From contig JACPZP010000087.1 in the NCBI GenBank assembly GCA_016195405.1, positions 1 through 64,000 on the forward strand: DNA of 64,000 nucleotides, read 5' to 3'. This stretch comes from Planctomycetota bacterium. GTDB lineage: Bacteria; Planctomycetota; Planctomycetia; Gemmatales; Gemmataceae. The position numbers were made by a program, and so were the translations under genes. This document shows positions 34,194-44,800 of this stretch, piece by piece. Position 1 is the stretch's first letter. Every line of letters starts with the position of its first letter. The notes under the pieces are model-generated. The model did not search any database. It saw only the letters and a program-made list of their open reading frames with translations, and was not told where the DNA came from.

Positions 34194-34898
34194 GGAACAC
34201 CTGTGCGAAGCGGAGGAATCACCCAATTCTAACAATCCGCTTGGCACAGGATTAGCGCAAGGCGGCGACGATCATCCGTTTTGCGCATGGACGGGGAAAG
34301 CCGTGACGATCAAGCAGGAGAGACGGTTTGCGGACAAGATTCCAATCCTGAAGCCTCCTTACCACGTCTCAAGGTTGAAATCGTGTGCTTTATGAGAACT
34401 GATGGAATTCTGACCGACTGACCTTGCAACTTTGCACAATAGTTGTGTAAATTTGTCCATCGGCAAACATCGCAGACTTGTCGTGAAACAGCATCGTGAT
34501 TTACGCAACCGTAGATTTGTTTGGAGGTTAAGTGCTGCAAACGTTACGCGCCGCGGGCCTTTTTCTGGAGCGGGCACAGCGTTTGCGAATTCACCACGGA
34601 GGGGGGCAAATGAGCGGCGCGTCCCGGCGAAGATTTCAGAAACGGCTCCCGCCCAACATCGCCATGTTGCCGGAGCGGAATATCCCAAAGTATCGCTCTT
34701 ACCGGCCGCCCCCGAAAAACCTGAACCCCAGCGGCTGGGTAATGTCTCTAACAGGAAGAACTTAGAATTATCGGCCGTGGGCGCGGCAAAACTTGAGGGA
34801 ATAATCGGTCGGCTTGGAGTCCATTAGCGTACAAAGGAAAGGATTTCTTCGAACAGGGAATGAGAGGTCCCTGTCTAGAAGGATGACAGGAGTTAACC
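34194..34898. other. Leader region of the sigma factor gene
   Basis: About 700 bases without a well supported gene. It must hold the promoter of the sigma gene. One small frame (34610-34765) has an SD and is listed separately. An AGGAG at 34888-34892 serves the sigma start. Confidence 0.45.
34610..34765 (+). CDS. Possible small basic protein upstream of the sigma factor
   Basis: ATG 34610 is preceded by GGAGGGGGG and opens 51 codons (MSGASRRRFQKRLPPNIAML, then RNIPKYRSYRPPPKNLN). The product is rich in Arg, Pro and Lys and has no recognised domain. The strong SD is the only argument for translation. It could equally be a relic or a chance frame in a leader. Confidence 0.25.
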   Translation: MSGASRRRFQKRLPPNIAMLPERNIPKYRSYRPPPKNLNPSGWVMSLTGRT

Positions 34899-36590
34899 GT
34901 GAACCGCTTTAAATGCCACGCGCTGAAGGAACTGACGGATCAGCAGGTTCGTTTCGCCCCGCCTGCGCGCCGGCTCGATCAGTTGGCCAAAGCTGAGAGG
35001 TTGCTTGCGGAAATCGACCCTCAGAAAGAGTATCCGTTTCAATACGTTTGCTACCGGCTCACGGACTATCGTCCGGATGCTTATGCCGATTTGCTGATTC
35101 GCGGTCAAGACCTAGTGGACGACCTGGGCAGCTTGATTGCCGAGCTTGCCCGCTCGATGCCCGCGGTGCCCGTGGAAACCGTGACCGAGCAGGTGCTGAC
35201 CTTGGAAGAAATCAGCAAGAAACTGAACGTCACGACCAAGACCATCAACCGCTGGCGCAAACGCGGCTTGATCGGCTTGCCGGTGCTCGTGAATGGCCGG
35301 CGCCATGTCGGTTTCCTGCCGTCGCTGGTCGATCCGTTTCTCACCAGCAATCAGACCCGCGTCACCAAGAGCGGCCAATTTACCCAGCTCACGCCGGAGG
35401 AACGGGACGAGATTCTGCGCAGGGCCCGCAGGTTCACGCGTCTGGGCGCGGGCAGCTTGACCGAGATCAGCCGGCGCATCGCCCGGCGCATGGGCCGCTC
35501 GCCCGAAACCGTGCGCTACACGATCAAGAAGTTCGATCGCCAATACCCCGACCAGGCGTTGTTCCCGTCTTTGACGGGGCCAGTCGACCCGGCCACCAAG
35601 CAATTGATTTTCAACTCCTTCCGAAGGGGGATCCCCGTGGAAACTTTGGCCAAGCGCTTTTCGCGCACTCGTTCGTCGATGTATCGCGTGCTCAACGAGA
35701 TTCGGGCCCAAAGGCACCTCGAGCACCCCATCGAGTTCATCGCCAACGCCTCGTTTGACGACCCGGCCACGGCTGCCACCTTCCTCGCCGACATGCCCGA
35801 CTTGGAAGCCTACGAGGAACATCGCCGTGAGATGCGCATCCCCAAAGACGCGCCGCCGGAATTGGCCTCGCTTTACGAAACGCCGCTCCTCAGCAAGGAC
35901 CAGGAACAGCACTTGTTCCGCAAAATGAACTTCCTGAAGCACCAGGCCAACAAGCTCTTCGACGACATGCTGACTCCGTCGGGCCGAATTGACGGCCACA
36001 AGGTCCGTACCGAATCTCTCGACAAAATCGACGAGCTCCTCGACCAGGCCAACGCCGTCAAGGACCACTTGATCGCCTGCAACATGCGGCTGGTGGTCTC
36101 GATCGCGAAGAGACACTCGGGACAGACCGATAACTTCTTCGAGCTGCTTTCCGACGGCAACGTCAGCTTGATCCGCGCGGTCGAAAAATTCGACTACAGC
36201 CGCGGCAACAAATTCAGCACCTATGCGAGCTGGGCGATCATGAAGAATTTTGCCCGCAGCATCCCGGAAGAAAAGACGCGCCGCGAGCGCTACGTCACCG
36301 GAGCCGAGGAGTTGTTCGACAGCGCCCCGGACACGCGCACCGACGAGCAGGAGTGCCTGGCCACCGCCGAGCAAGCCAGCCACAAAGTCAACCGGCTGCT
36401 CGAATACCTCGAGCCCAGGGAGCGTGACATTATCCGCATGCGTGCCGGCTTGGACTCGAATGAGTCAGGCATGACCTTGGAAAAGATCGGTGAGAAGCTC
36501 GGCATCACCAAAGAGCGCGTCCGTCAGCTCAACGTGCGGGCCATGAAGAAGCTGCGCAGTCTGGCCGATGGCACAGATGACGCCATCTGA
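34899..36590 (+). CDS. Sigma-70-family factor with three N-terminal helix-turn-helix segments
   Basis: The start is GTG 34899, with AGGAG 6 bases upstream; 563 residues. Region 1.2/2 (about 325-470) has LYETPLLSKDQEQHLFRKMN and the core-binding/-10 region NMRLVVSIAKRH and FSTYASWAIMKNFARSIPEE. Region 4 (about 495-555) is LEPRERDIIRMRAGLD and ITKERVRQLNVRAMKKLR. Region 3 is reduced to about 25 residues. Unusually, residues 1-320 carry three HTH-like stretches: MerR-like at 101-125 (TLEEISKKLNVTTKTINRWR), 184-212 (SLTEISRRIARRMGRSPETV) and 243-270 (GIPVETLAKRFSRTRSSMYR). It should direct RNA polymerase to a special promoter class, perhaps with its own DNA-binding arm. Confidence 0.9.
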   Translation: MNRFKCHALKELTDQQVRFAPPARRLDQLAKAERLLAEIDPQKEYPFQYVCYRLTDYRPDAYADLLIRGQDLVDDLGSLIAELARSMPAVPVETVTEQVLTLEEISKKLNVTTKTINRWRKRGLIGLPVLVNGRRHVGFLPSLVDPFLTSNQTRVTKSGQFTQLTPEERDEILRRARRFTRLGAGSLTEISRRIARRMGRSPETVRYTIKKFDRQYPDQALFPSLTGPVDPATKQLIFNSFRRGIPVETLAKRFSRTRSSMYRVLNEIRAQRHLEHPIEFIANASFDDPATAATFLADMPDLEAYEEHRREMRIPKDAPPELASLYETPLLSKDQEQHLFRKMNFLKHQANKLFDDMLTPSGRIDGHKVRTESLDKIDELLDQANAVKDHLIACNMRLVVSIAKRHSGQTDNFFELLSDGNVSLIRAVEKFDYSRGNKFSTYASWAIMKNFARSIPEEKTRRERYVTGAEELFDSAPDTRTDEQECLATAEQASHKVNRLLEYLEPRERDIIRMRAGLDSNESGMTLEKIGEKLGITKERVRQLNVRAMKKLRSLADGTDDAI

Positions 36591-36612
36591 AACCGCATCC
36601 GCGATTTTCCAA

Positions 36613-36661
36613 GTTTAGCGGGGAGCCGCAGGCGACCGGACGGCGACGGACCCCGCTAAAC
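36613..36661. repeat. Hairpin after the sigma factor gene
   Basis: Arms 36613-36623 (GTTTAGCGGGG) and 36651-36661 are perfect inverted copies, starting about 23 bases after the stop. The 27-base loop contains a smaller GC-rich repeat. It is a likely transcription end or palindromic element. Confidence 0.7.
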
Positions 36662-36768
36662 CTGCATCAGGCGCCCCGGCTCCGCCCAAATCCCCCCCGA
36701 CGAATCTGAACGCTTCATTCAGTAAGTCTTTGTCGCCTGGTGAGTTATGGTGCGACCAGTTCCTTGAA

Positions 36769-36805
36769 TTGCGTCGCCAGGGGTGTGTGGGGGGTGGCGA
36801 CGCAA
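36769..36805. repeat. Short hairpin before the convergent gene
   Basis: Arms 36769-36779 (TTGCGTCGCCA) and 36795-36805 are perfect inverted copies with a 15-base G/T-rich loop. It lies between the convergent stops at 36590 and 36838. Confidence 0.65.
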
Positions 36806-36837
36806 CGAATTCTTGGGCGCAAAGGGTTAGCGGCCTG

Positions 36838-38034
36838 CTAGAGCGGCCGGCGCTCCCATTGCTTCCTTACTTCTTCGAAAACGCGACGCGCCATCTCATC
36901 GGCGCGCTCCACGGTCAGACTGCGATCCTCGGTGCGCAGGAATTCAATAATTTCATCGACTACAGTCGCGTTTTCGTTCTTCTTTGCAAGCGGCTTCCTG
37001 TCGGCGAACAGAAAGATCGCGCGGCAAGCGAGCCGCTGCAGCTCGGGGTCCGACTCAACGGGGAACCTATCGAGGAGCCGATCGGTCCGGCGACTCCGCT
37101 GCTCGCGGAGCATCTGAACCGTGTCCGGTGCTGCGCCCGTTTCCGCGAATCTCTCCAATCCGCCGTAACCCGCTGCACCGGCAAGATGCGGCATCGTCGG
37201 CCCAAGCTGGCGCCAAAGAGCCGCGAGAATGGAGCGGTCTTCCAATGGTGCGTCCATTGCGATCGCGCCCACAGCGATCGCGCCCACCTCGGCCCGCTCT
37301 CCAAACCGAGGCGCGAGCACTGCGGGGACCTCTTCGTTGGTTAGGTACACGAAAGCATGGATTTGATAGTGGAAGAAGTAGAGTCCCTCGCGCACGCGGA
37401 TTCCCGCAAGCTGCCAGGATGGATACTTCAGGCCTTGGCCGTTGATCGTGCAGCGGACTTCGTCGTGGGCGATTTGATGAACGATCGCCTCATGCTGGAC
37501 GCCGTCGTAGAAAAGGAGCGCGGCTGGCGCCCGCACAACGTCGCCAACCAAAGCGGACGAATTGGGCGGTGCGGGCGATGCGCTCGAATCATTCGCCATG
37601 GACGAGGCGTAGGACCTCGTCGATGCGGACGCGGAGGCTGGTGCAGGCGGCGCGCCCGGTCCGGCAATCGCGGTGCGCTCACCCTTGGGAATGTTCAAGA
37701 GATGAGTGTCGGCGATCTCCGTTAGGCGCCGTTTGAGCGCCAGCGTCAGCGCGCGCTGTTCATTGAGCGGCAGCGATCCTTCTTCGTGGATTTTGGACAA
37801 TACGGTTTGCAAGAGAGCGGCCGCCGCCTCCGGGCGCGCCTGCTCCAATTCCATTCGCCGGGCCGCATTTAAGGCTTCCCCGGCCTCGCGTTTCAATTTC
37901 TCCAATCTGGCGCGGTTTTCCGTCTGGAATCGCAACAGCAATTCGTCTTCCGAGTCGGCAAGCACGACTGCCTGCCCAAGCCAGATCAACGCCATTGCGA
38001 GAGCGCCGGTTGTAAAGAGATTTCTCTTCCCCAT
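36838..38034 (-). CDS. Secreted hypothetical protein
   Basis: ATG 38034, with SD GAGGAG, gives 398 residues with a signal peptide (MGKRNLFTTGALAMALIWLG). Residues about 25-100 are a charged coiled-coil-like helix (QTENRARLEKLKREAGEALN). A Ser/Ala/Pro linker follows, then a soluble domain (ALLFYDGVQHEAIVHQIAHD). A 15-base tandem duplication at 37259-37288 doubles the peptide GAIAV/GAIAM. No family is recognised. Confidence 0.6.
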   Translation of the reverse strand: MGKRNLFTTGALAMALIWLGQAVVLADSEDELLLRFQTENRARLEKLKREAGEALNAARRMELEQARPEAAAALLQTVLSKIHEEGSLPLNEQRALTLALKRRLTEIADTHLLNIPKGERTAIAGPGAPPAPASASASTRSYASSMANDSSASPAPPNSSALVGDVVRAPAALLFYDGVQHEAIVHQIAHDEVRCTINGQGLKYPSWQLAGIRVREGLYFFHYQIHAFVYLTNEEVPAVLAPRFGERAEVGAIAVGAIAMDAPLEDRSILAALWRQLGPTMPHLAGAAGYGGLERFAETGAAPDTVQMLREQRSRRTDRLLDRFPVESDPELQRLACRAIFLFADRKPLAKKNENATVVDEIIEFLRTEDRSLTVERADEMARRVFEEVRKQWERRPL

Positions 38035-38246
38035 GATGGCATCTCCTCGAATGTGAGGCCGCCCCATTGGGTCGGCCTAGAGTGAAGCTCCAATTTCCCG
38101 TCCGCGGACTGCGCGGAAATGGCGGAGCAAGGCTGGGAGGATGGTGGACCTACGTGCAAAAAAACACCATTGCACGTAAACCCGAGGTGACTGCAAGCAA
38201 ATTCCTTCATTCCGGGGCAGCCGAGCAAAGGCTCACTTGCGAAGGC

Positions 38247-38837
38247 TCATTTGCCGGGGAAAGGCTCAATCGACCCGAGCCCGATCCTCTCGCGCACCCA
38301 GGCGGCCCGGTCGTGGAGGGCCTGTGCGTCGTTGAGTTTGTGGCCGGTGTCGTACCATTTCACGTCCTTCGGCTTCTTGGCCGCGGCGTAGTAACGATCC
38401 ATGGCGGCCTTGTCGAAATAGCGTTCGTGGCGGGCGAACTGGAAAAGGAGCGGCGCCTGCGCATGGGGAACGAAGCGAACGGCGGCAGTACGCTCGCATG
38501 ACTTGAGGTATTTCTCGAATCGGAACTTCGGAGTTTTCGCCCGAACTTCGACGATGCCCGGGTCATCGTTGTCGCGATAGATAGCCGCCTGTTCGGGGAT
38601 GCCGCCCATGAGAACCGCGCCTTTAAGTCGGTCATCGACGGCCGAGAGGATTGCTCCCCATTGGACGCCGTCGCGCTCGTAGAGAAGTGTTACTTTGGCC
38701 TCAAACGGCATGGACCCATCGTAGTCAAATTGCCGCTTGAGGACGGCGAAGTCCAGATCGCCCGCGGAGGCGACACCGAGGCACTCCGTAGCGAAAATCA
38801 TTAGCCCGACGACCATGGATCCGTGGAAGTGGGACAT
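38247..38837 (-). CDS. Internally deleted alpha/beta hydrolase (secreted)
   Basis: ATG 38837 (SD AAGGAG) opens 196 residues with a signal peptide (HGSMVVGLMIFATECLGVAS). The front (YDGSMPFEAKVTLLYERDGV) is the start of a dienelactone-hydrolase-like protein. The next residues, QWGAILSAVDDRLKGAVLMG, belong to the part just after the nucleophile elbow, which usually reads '(G)HSYGAQWGAILS'. Roughly 130 residues with the Ser nucleophile are therefore missing, although the frame stays open. The C-terminal part with the acid and base residues (FARHERYFDKAAMDRYY, WYDTGHKLND) is kept. It is probably inactive and should be regarded as a decayed gene. Confidence 0.6.
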   Translation of the reverse strand: MSHFHGSMVVGLMIFATECLGVASAGDLDFAVLKRQFDYDGSMPFEAKVTLLYERDGVQWGAILSAVDDRLKGAVLMGGIPEQAAIYRDNDDPGIVEVRAKTPKFRFEKYLKSCERTAAVRFVPHAQAPLLFQFARHERYFDKAAMDRYYAAAKKPKDVKWYDTGHKLNDAQALHDRAAWVRERIGLGSIEPFPGK

Positions 38838-38886
38838 GGTGATTTCTCCTTGTCGCCGCCACAGTCCTGGCCGGGTGTGGTCGGGA

Positions 38887-41800
38887 TCAGGCGATGCGCG
38901 TCAGTACGATATCGTTGCCGGTGCCGCCGGTATAGGAAATCTGGAAAAGCATGCCGCCGATATTGATGGTGGCGCCTTGCAGAAGTCCGGTGAACGTGCC
39001 CGTAACGGGGTCGGCCAGGTCGTTCGTGACGATCGTAAAGCTGCTTCCGATGGTCGGTGTAAAGCCGACACTGAGGTTGAGGGTGGAATTCGAGACGGAA
39101 ACCGTTCCCGTCGCATCAACACGGTCGTAGCCGCCGGCCCCCGCGGCCAGCCCATTAAGATCGACTTGGAAAATGGACCCGGCATTCATCGTAAAGTTCT
39201 TGCAGCTCAGAATTGCGCCGGCGCCGGTGTCCCCTGGAGACAGCGTGCCGCCGCTCAGGACGGTCAAATTGCCAACGGTCCCGGAGCCAGTCAAGGTGCC
39301 GCCGGCGGCCACGGTGACATTGCTGGCGGGCTGCGCGCCGTCGATGCGCATGTTGCCGGCATTGATTCTGGTGATGCCTGTGTAGGTGTTGTTGCCGGAG
39401 AAAATCAGGTTTCCGGGCCCGGCCTTGGTTATGCCGCGCAGCACGACAATCTCGGAGATTACTCCCGACAGTGTCGTGTTCGCCGTGTTGGTAATTGTGA
39501 GTGTGCGGGTGCCCGTCAAACCCGTATTACCGGCTAACGTCAAGTCGAGAGTGCCGCCAAATGTGATGTTACCTAGGTTGTAGGGATTGTTTAGAGTGCG
39601 AGCGGCGCCGCTGGCTAGCAGGGTGCCGGCGTTCAGAGTCAGGGTGCCTGTTCCCACCGCGCTGTTGCTGCCCAGTGCCAGAGCGCCAGCGCTCAAAGTC
39701 GTGATTCCCGAATACGTGTTGAGGCCCGAGAGCAGGAGCGTTCCCGTGCTCGCCTTGGTGAGGCCGAATCCGGCGCCAAGGTCGCCGATAACCCCGGAGA
39801 ACGTGGTGAGGGCGGTATTGGTCACGGTCAGTGTTCGCGTGCCAGTCAAGGTGCCGGGCCCCGCGAAGTCCATCCCTAGCGCGCCGGCAAATGTGGTGTT
39901 GCCGCCGAAGACGACCGAGTTGGCAAACGTGCGTGCGCTGCCGCCGGCCTGCACGGTGGCGTTCCTGAAAGTCACCGGCCCGGTCCCGAACGCGCCGTTG
40001 TCGCCGGCGATCAACGTACCGGCGTTGAGGATGAAGCCGCCGCTGAAGGTGTTGGCAGCGTTGAGCGCCAAAACGCCGGCGCCGGATTTGGTAAGGGTCC
40101 AGGCCCCACCGCTCTCGCCGATCGCACCGGAAATGGTGGTAAGCGCGGTGTTGCTGACGTTCAAGGTGTGATCGGCCAGAAGCGTGCCTGGTCCCGTGAA
40201 GGTGAGGGGAAGACTGCCGCCGAGAGTCACATTGCCGTCGATCAAGAAGCTGTTGGCGAGCGACCGCGGTCCGCTGTCGGCCCGGATCGTTCCGCTTACG
40301 AGGTCGAGCGTGCTCGTGCCGAGCGCGGTGTCGGAGGCGATCGCCAACGTTCCGGCGATGAGGCTCGACAGGCCGCTAAAGACGTTGTTGCCCGAGAGCA
40401 CAAGAGTTGCAGAACCCGCCTTTGTGATGCCCCAACTGCCGCCGATCTCGGTAATGACTCCGGAGAACGTGGTGAGCGCGGTGTTGGTGGTCGTGATTCT
40501 GCGATCCCCGGTCAAGCTTACGGGGCCGGTGAAGGTCGTGGCAAGCGTGCCCGCGATGGTGACGTTGCCGCCGAGTGTAACGTTGTTGGCGATGCTTCGT
40601 GGAGGCGTGCCGTTTGCCTGGAACGTGCCGCCGTTCAAATTCAGGGTTCCTGACCCCAGCGCGTTGTCATTACCAACAAGCAGCGTGCCCGTGCTGAGGG
40701 TGCTGGCTCCGGAATAAGTGTTCGCATTGGGCAAGGACAGCGTGCCGCCGCCGGTTTTGGTGAAGCCGGAAACCCCGCCCAAGACGCCGTTGACTGTTAG
40801 CGTCCCGCCGCCGGTTACCGAGATTGCCCGCGTGAGTGCGCCCGTGTCCAGGAAACCACTAATGCTGCTGGCGCCCGATGCGGTGACGTTGCCTCCAAGC
40901 GTCAATGTGCCCGTACCTGTGACGATGCTGGCGGAAAGAATGGTCAGCGGTCCCACGGTGTCGTTATTATTGTTGAGGTCGAGCTGGCCGGAGCTTTGCA
41001 GTGTTACGGTGGCCGTGTCCGCGATTTGGTCCGATGCGGTCAAGCGGACCAAGTCAAGGGGGAGGCTGCCGTCGCCGATAATCAGGTTGCCGGCAATCGC
41101 ATTAACGCCCGCCGTCTTGCCTAGTTGCAGGAGGCCGGCGTTCACCGTGGTCGTGCCGGTATACGTGTTGGCAGCCGAGCCGGAGTAGATAAGCGTGCCC
41201 GAGTTGATCTTGACGAGCGCGCCGAGACCAGAGATGGCGTTAGCAAAATTGATCGTGGCAAGATTGCCGCTGTCGATGGTGAGTGTGAAGTTGCCCTTGA
41301 TGACCGGTGCGTCGAATTCAAGGGATGTGGAAGCGGCGGCCTGAATCGTGCCCGCGGCGTTCAAAGTGATCGGCAAGTTGACGATGTTCGAACCCGCGGC
41401 GTTGTGGAGGCCGCCGGTTGTTAGTGCGATGCCGTTCCCTGAAATCGAGTAACCGCTAGCGGAGAACGTAATCGAATGGAAAGAAGTTCCAGCGGCCAAG
41501 TCGTTGACGTTGGCCAATCTGGAAGCGCCTGTGCCAAAGAATAAGTCGTTTCCTGTTACGGGAACGAAACCTTCGGCCCAGTTCGCAGGATTGCTCCAAT
41601 TATCGTTGGCTCCCGCTCCGGTCCAAGATCGCGTGGTCGGTGCGGCGTTAACGACTTGGCTTACGGCGCCGGTGCTCGTGAGCCAGCCCGTCGTTCCTGT
41701 AAAGGTCGCCGTGATAATGTGAGTTCCGGCGGCGAGCGCGGTTGTCGAAATCGTTGCACGCCCGGTGGCATCCAGCGGTACGTTGGCGGCCAAGGTGATG

Positions 41801-44800
41801 GCGCCGTCGCGGAATGTGACCGTGCCAGTGGGCACGCCGGCGCCTGCATCCACGGCAGTGACCGTCGACGTAAAGGCGACGGATTGGCCGACGATGGTGG
41901 GATTGGGCGTCGATTGAAGCGTAGTAGTCGTGCCGTCCTGAATGACTTCAGCCGCGAAGTTGCCGCTGCTGTTCCCCCAACCGTTTGTACCCGTGAAGCT
42001 GGCGGTGATCACGTGGCTGCCAACGCCAAGCGTGGCGATGCTAAAGGTCGCCCGCCCGGCGGCGTTAACGGGCACGTTCGCGGCAAGCGTTGTTGCCCCT
42101 TCCGTGAAGGTCACATTTCCCGTCGGCGTGCCGCCGCCGGATGACGAAACGGTTGCCGTGAATGTCACCAACTGGCCGAAGCCGGCTGGATTAGGAGTCG
42201 AAGCGCCAACAGTCGTGGTATTGTTTTGCACGAGCTGGGGGCTGGCGGAGTCATTGCCGCTGCTGCCGAGCCAGCCCACGCTGCCGGTGAACGTCGCCGT
42301 AATCGTGTGAGTACCCACGGCGAGGGTTGTCGTGTTGAAGGTTGCAAGCCCGGAAGCATTGACTGCGACATTCGAGGCCAGCGTAACGGCCCCTTCCGTG
42401 AATGTGACCGTCCCGGCCGGAATTCCGGCGCCTGCATCCACGGCCGTGATCGTCGCGGTAAAGGTGACGGATTGACCGAAGCTGGACGGATTGGGAGAGG
42501 ACGTAACTACTGTGGTCGTTCCGTCTTGGACGACTTGAGGGCTCGCCGAATCACTTCCGGTGCTGGTTAACCAACCGGTGTTGCCTGTGAACGTGGCAGT
42601 CACGATGTGGCTCCCAGCCGTGAGCGTCGAAGTTGTAAAGGAGGCGTGGCCGGTGGCGTCGACGGCGACGTTGGCCGCAAGCGTAACCGCGCCCTCCTTG
42701 AATGTGACTGTGCCAGCCGGAACTCCGGCGCCCGCGTCGACCGCTGCCACGGTCGCGGTGAAGGTGACCGATAGGCCGAAGCTCGCTGGATTCGGAGATG
42801 AGGTTAATGTGGTGGTCGTGCCGTCGCGAACAATCTGCGGGCTTGCGGAGTCATTGCCGCTGCTGTTCAGCCAACCGCCGGTGCCGGTAAAGGCGGCGGT
42901 GATGGTATGGCTGCCGACCGGAAGCGTCGCGATCGTGAAGGATGCGTGACCCGTCGCGTCAACCACGACGTTCGACGCCAGCGTGACGGCGCCCTCGGTA
43001 AAGGTCACGTTGCCGGTGGGCGTGCCGCCACTGCCGCTGGTGATCGTGGCAGTGAACGTGACCGTCTGATTGAAGTTCGACGGATTGGGCGTTGAGGTGA
43101 CCGACGTGGTCGTGCCGTTTTGAACCACCTGCGGATTCGCGGAATCGTCACCGGTGCTGGTGAGCCATCCCGTCGTCCCGGTGAACGTGGCGGTTATCGT
43201 GTGACTGCCGCCGGCAAGCGTTGCCGTGCTAAACGCGGCATGACCGGTTGCGTCGACGGCGACATTCGCGGCCAGCGTAACCGCGCCTTCGGTAAAGGTG
43301 ACCGTCCCGGCCGGTACTCCGGCGCCCACGTCGGCCGCCGTGACTGTTGCCGTGAACGTAACCGATTGGCCCACGATCGAGGGATTGGGCGTGGACGTGA
43401 CGGTCGTCGCGGTGCCGTCTTGAACGATCTGCGGACTGGCCGAATCGTTGCCGGTGCTGTCAATGAAGCCGCCGGTGCCGGTGAAGGCAGCGGTGATCGT
43501 GTGGCTGCCGACAGAAAGCGTCGAGATCGTGAAGGTGGCGTGACCGGTGGCGTCGACGGCGACGTTGGAAGCCAGCGTGACGGCGCCTTCGGTGAAGGTT
43601 ACGCTTCCTGTAGGCGTGCCGCTGCCGCTGGTGATGGTTGCGGTGAAAGTGACCGTCTGGTTGAAGGCAGACGGGTTGGGCGTCGAATTCACCGTGGTAA
43701 CGGTGCCGTTCGTAACAACTTGTGGGTTCGCGGAATCGTCGCCGAAACTGCCCAGCCAGCCGGTAGCGCCGGTGAAGGTGGCGGTGATCGTATGGCTGCC
43801 GAACGCGAGCGCTGTGGTGCTGAACGTGGCGTGACCGGTGGCGTCGACGGCCACGTTGGCAGCCAGCGTGACGGCGCCTTCGGTAAAGGTAACGGTTCCG
43901 GCTGGGACGCCGGCGCCCACGTCGGCCGCGGTGATGGTTGCCGTGAATGTAACCGACTGGCCCACGATCGACGGATTGGGCGTGGAGGTCACGGTCGTGG
44001 TGGTGCCGTCTTGAACGAGTTGCGGGCTGGAGGAATCGTCGCCCGCGCTCGTAAGCCAGCCTGTGGTCCCGGTGAACGTCGCCGTAATCGTATGGTTGCC
44101 TACGGAAAGCGAAGAAATGGTGAAGGTAGCGTGGCCCGTGGCGTCAACGGCGACGTTCGAGGCTAACGTGAGCGCGCCTTCCGTGAACGTGACCGTGCCG
44201 GTTGGAATGCCCGCGCCAACGTCCGCCGCCGTAACCGTCGCCGTGAAGGTGACCAGTTGCCCGAACGTCGACGAATTGGGCGTGGAAGTCACTGTCGTGG
44301 TCGTGCCGTCCTGAACGATCTGGGGGCTCGACGAATCGTTGCCGGTGCTGTCGAGGAAACCGCCGGTGCCGGTGAAGGCGGCGTTGATGGTGTGGCTGCC
44401 AACGGAAAGCGTCGCGATCGTGAAGGTGGCGTGGCCCGTAGCGTCGACGGCGACGTTGGAGGCCAGTGTGACGGCGCCTTCCGTGAAGGTTACGCTGCCG
44501 GTGGGCGTGCCGCTGCCGCTCGTGATGGTGGCGGTGAATGTAACCGTCTGGTTGAAGGTCGACGGGTTGGGTGTCGAACTCACCGTGGTGATGGTGCCGT
44601 TCTGAACGACCTGCGGATTGGCGGAATCGTCGCCGAAGCTTCCAAGCCAGCCGGTGGCGCCTGTGAACGTGGCGGTAATCGTGTGGCTGCCGATGGTAAG
44701 CGTCGAGGTGCTGAAGCTAGCGTGGCCCGTGGCGTCAACGGCTACATTGGCGGCCAGTGTGACAGCGCCCTCGGTGAAGGTAACCGTGCCGGCTGGGACG

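Noticed and set aside
34610-34765. N-terminal relic of a recombinase (peptide RNIPKYRSYRP)
   Set aside because: The similarity is too short and no integrase core follows. The frame is kept only as a low-confidence small ORF.
35112-36383. 423-codon minus-strand frame over the sigma factor gene
   Set aside because: Regions 2 and 4 of the sigma factor are on the plus strand; the opposite frame has the usual shadow composition.
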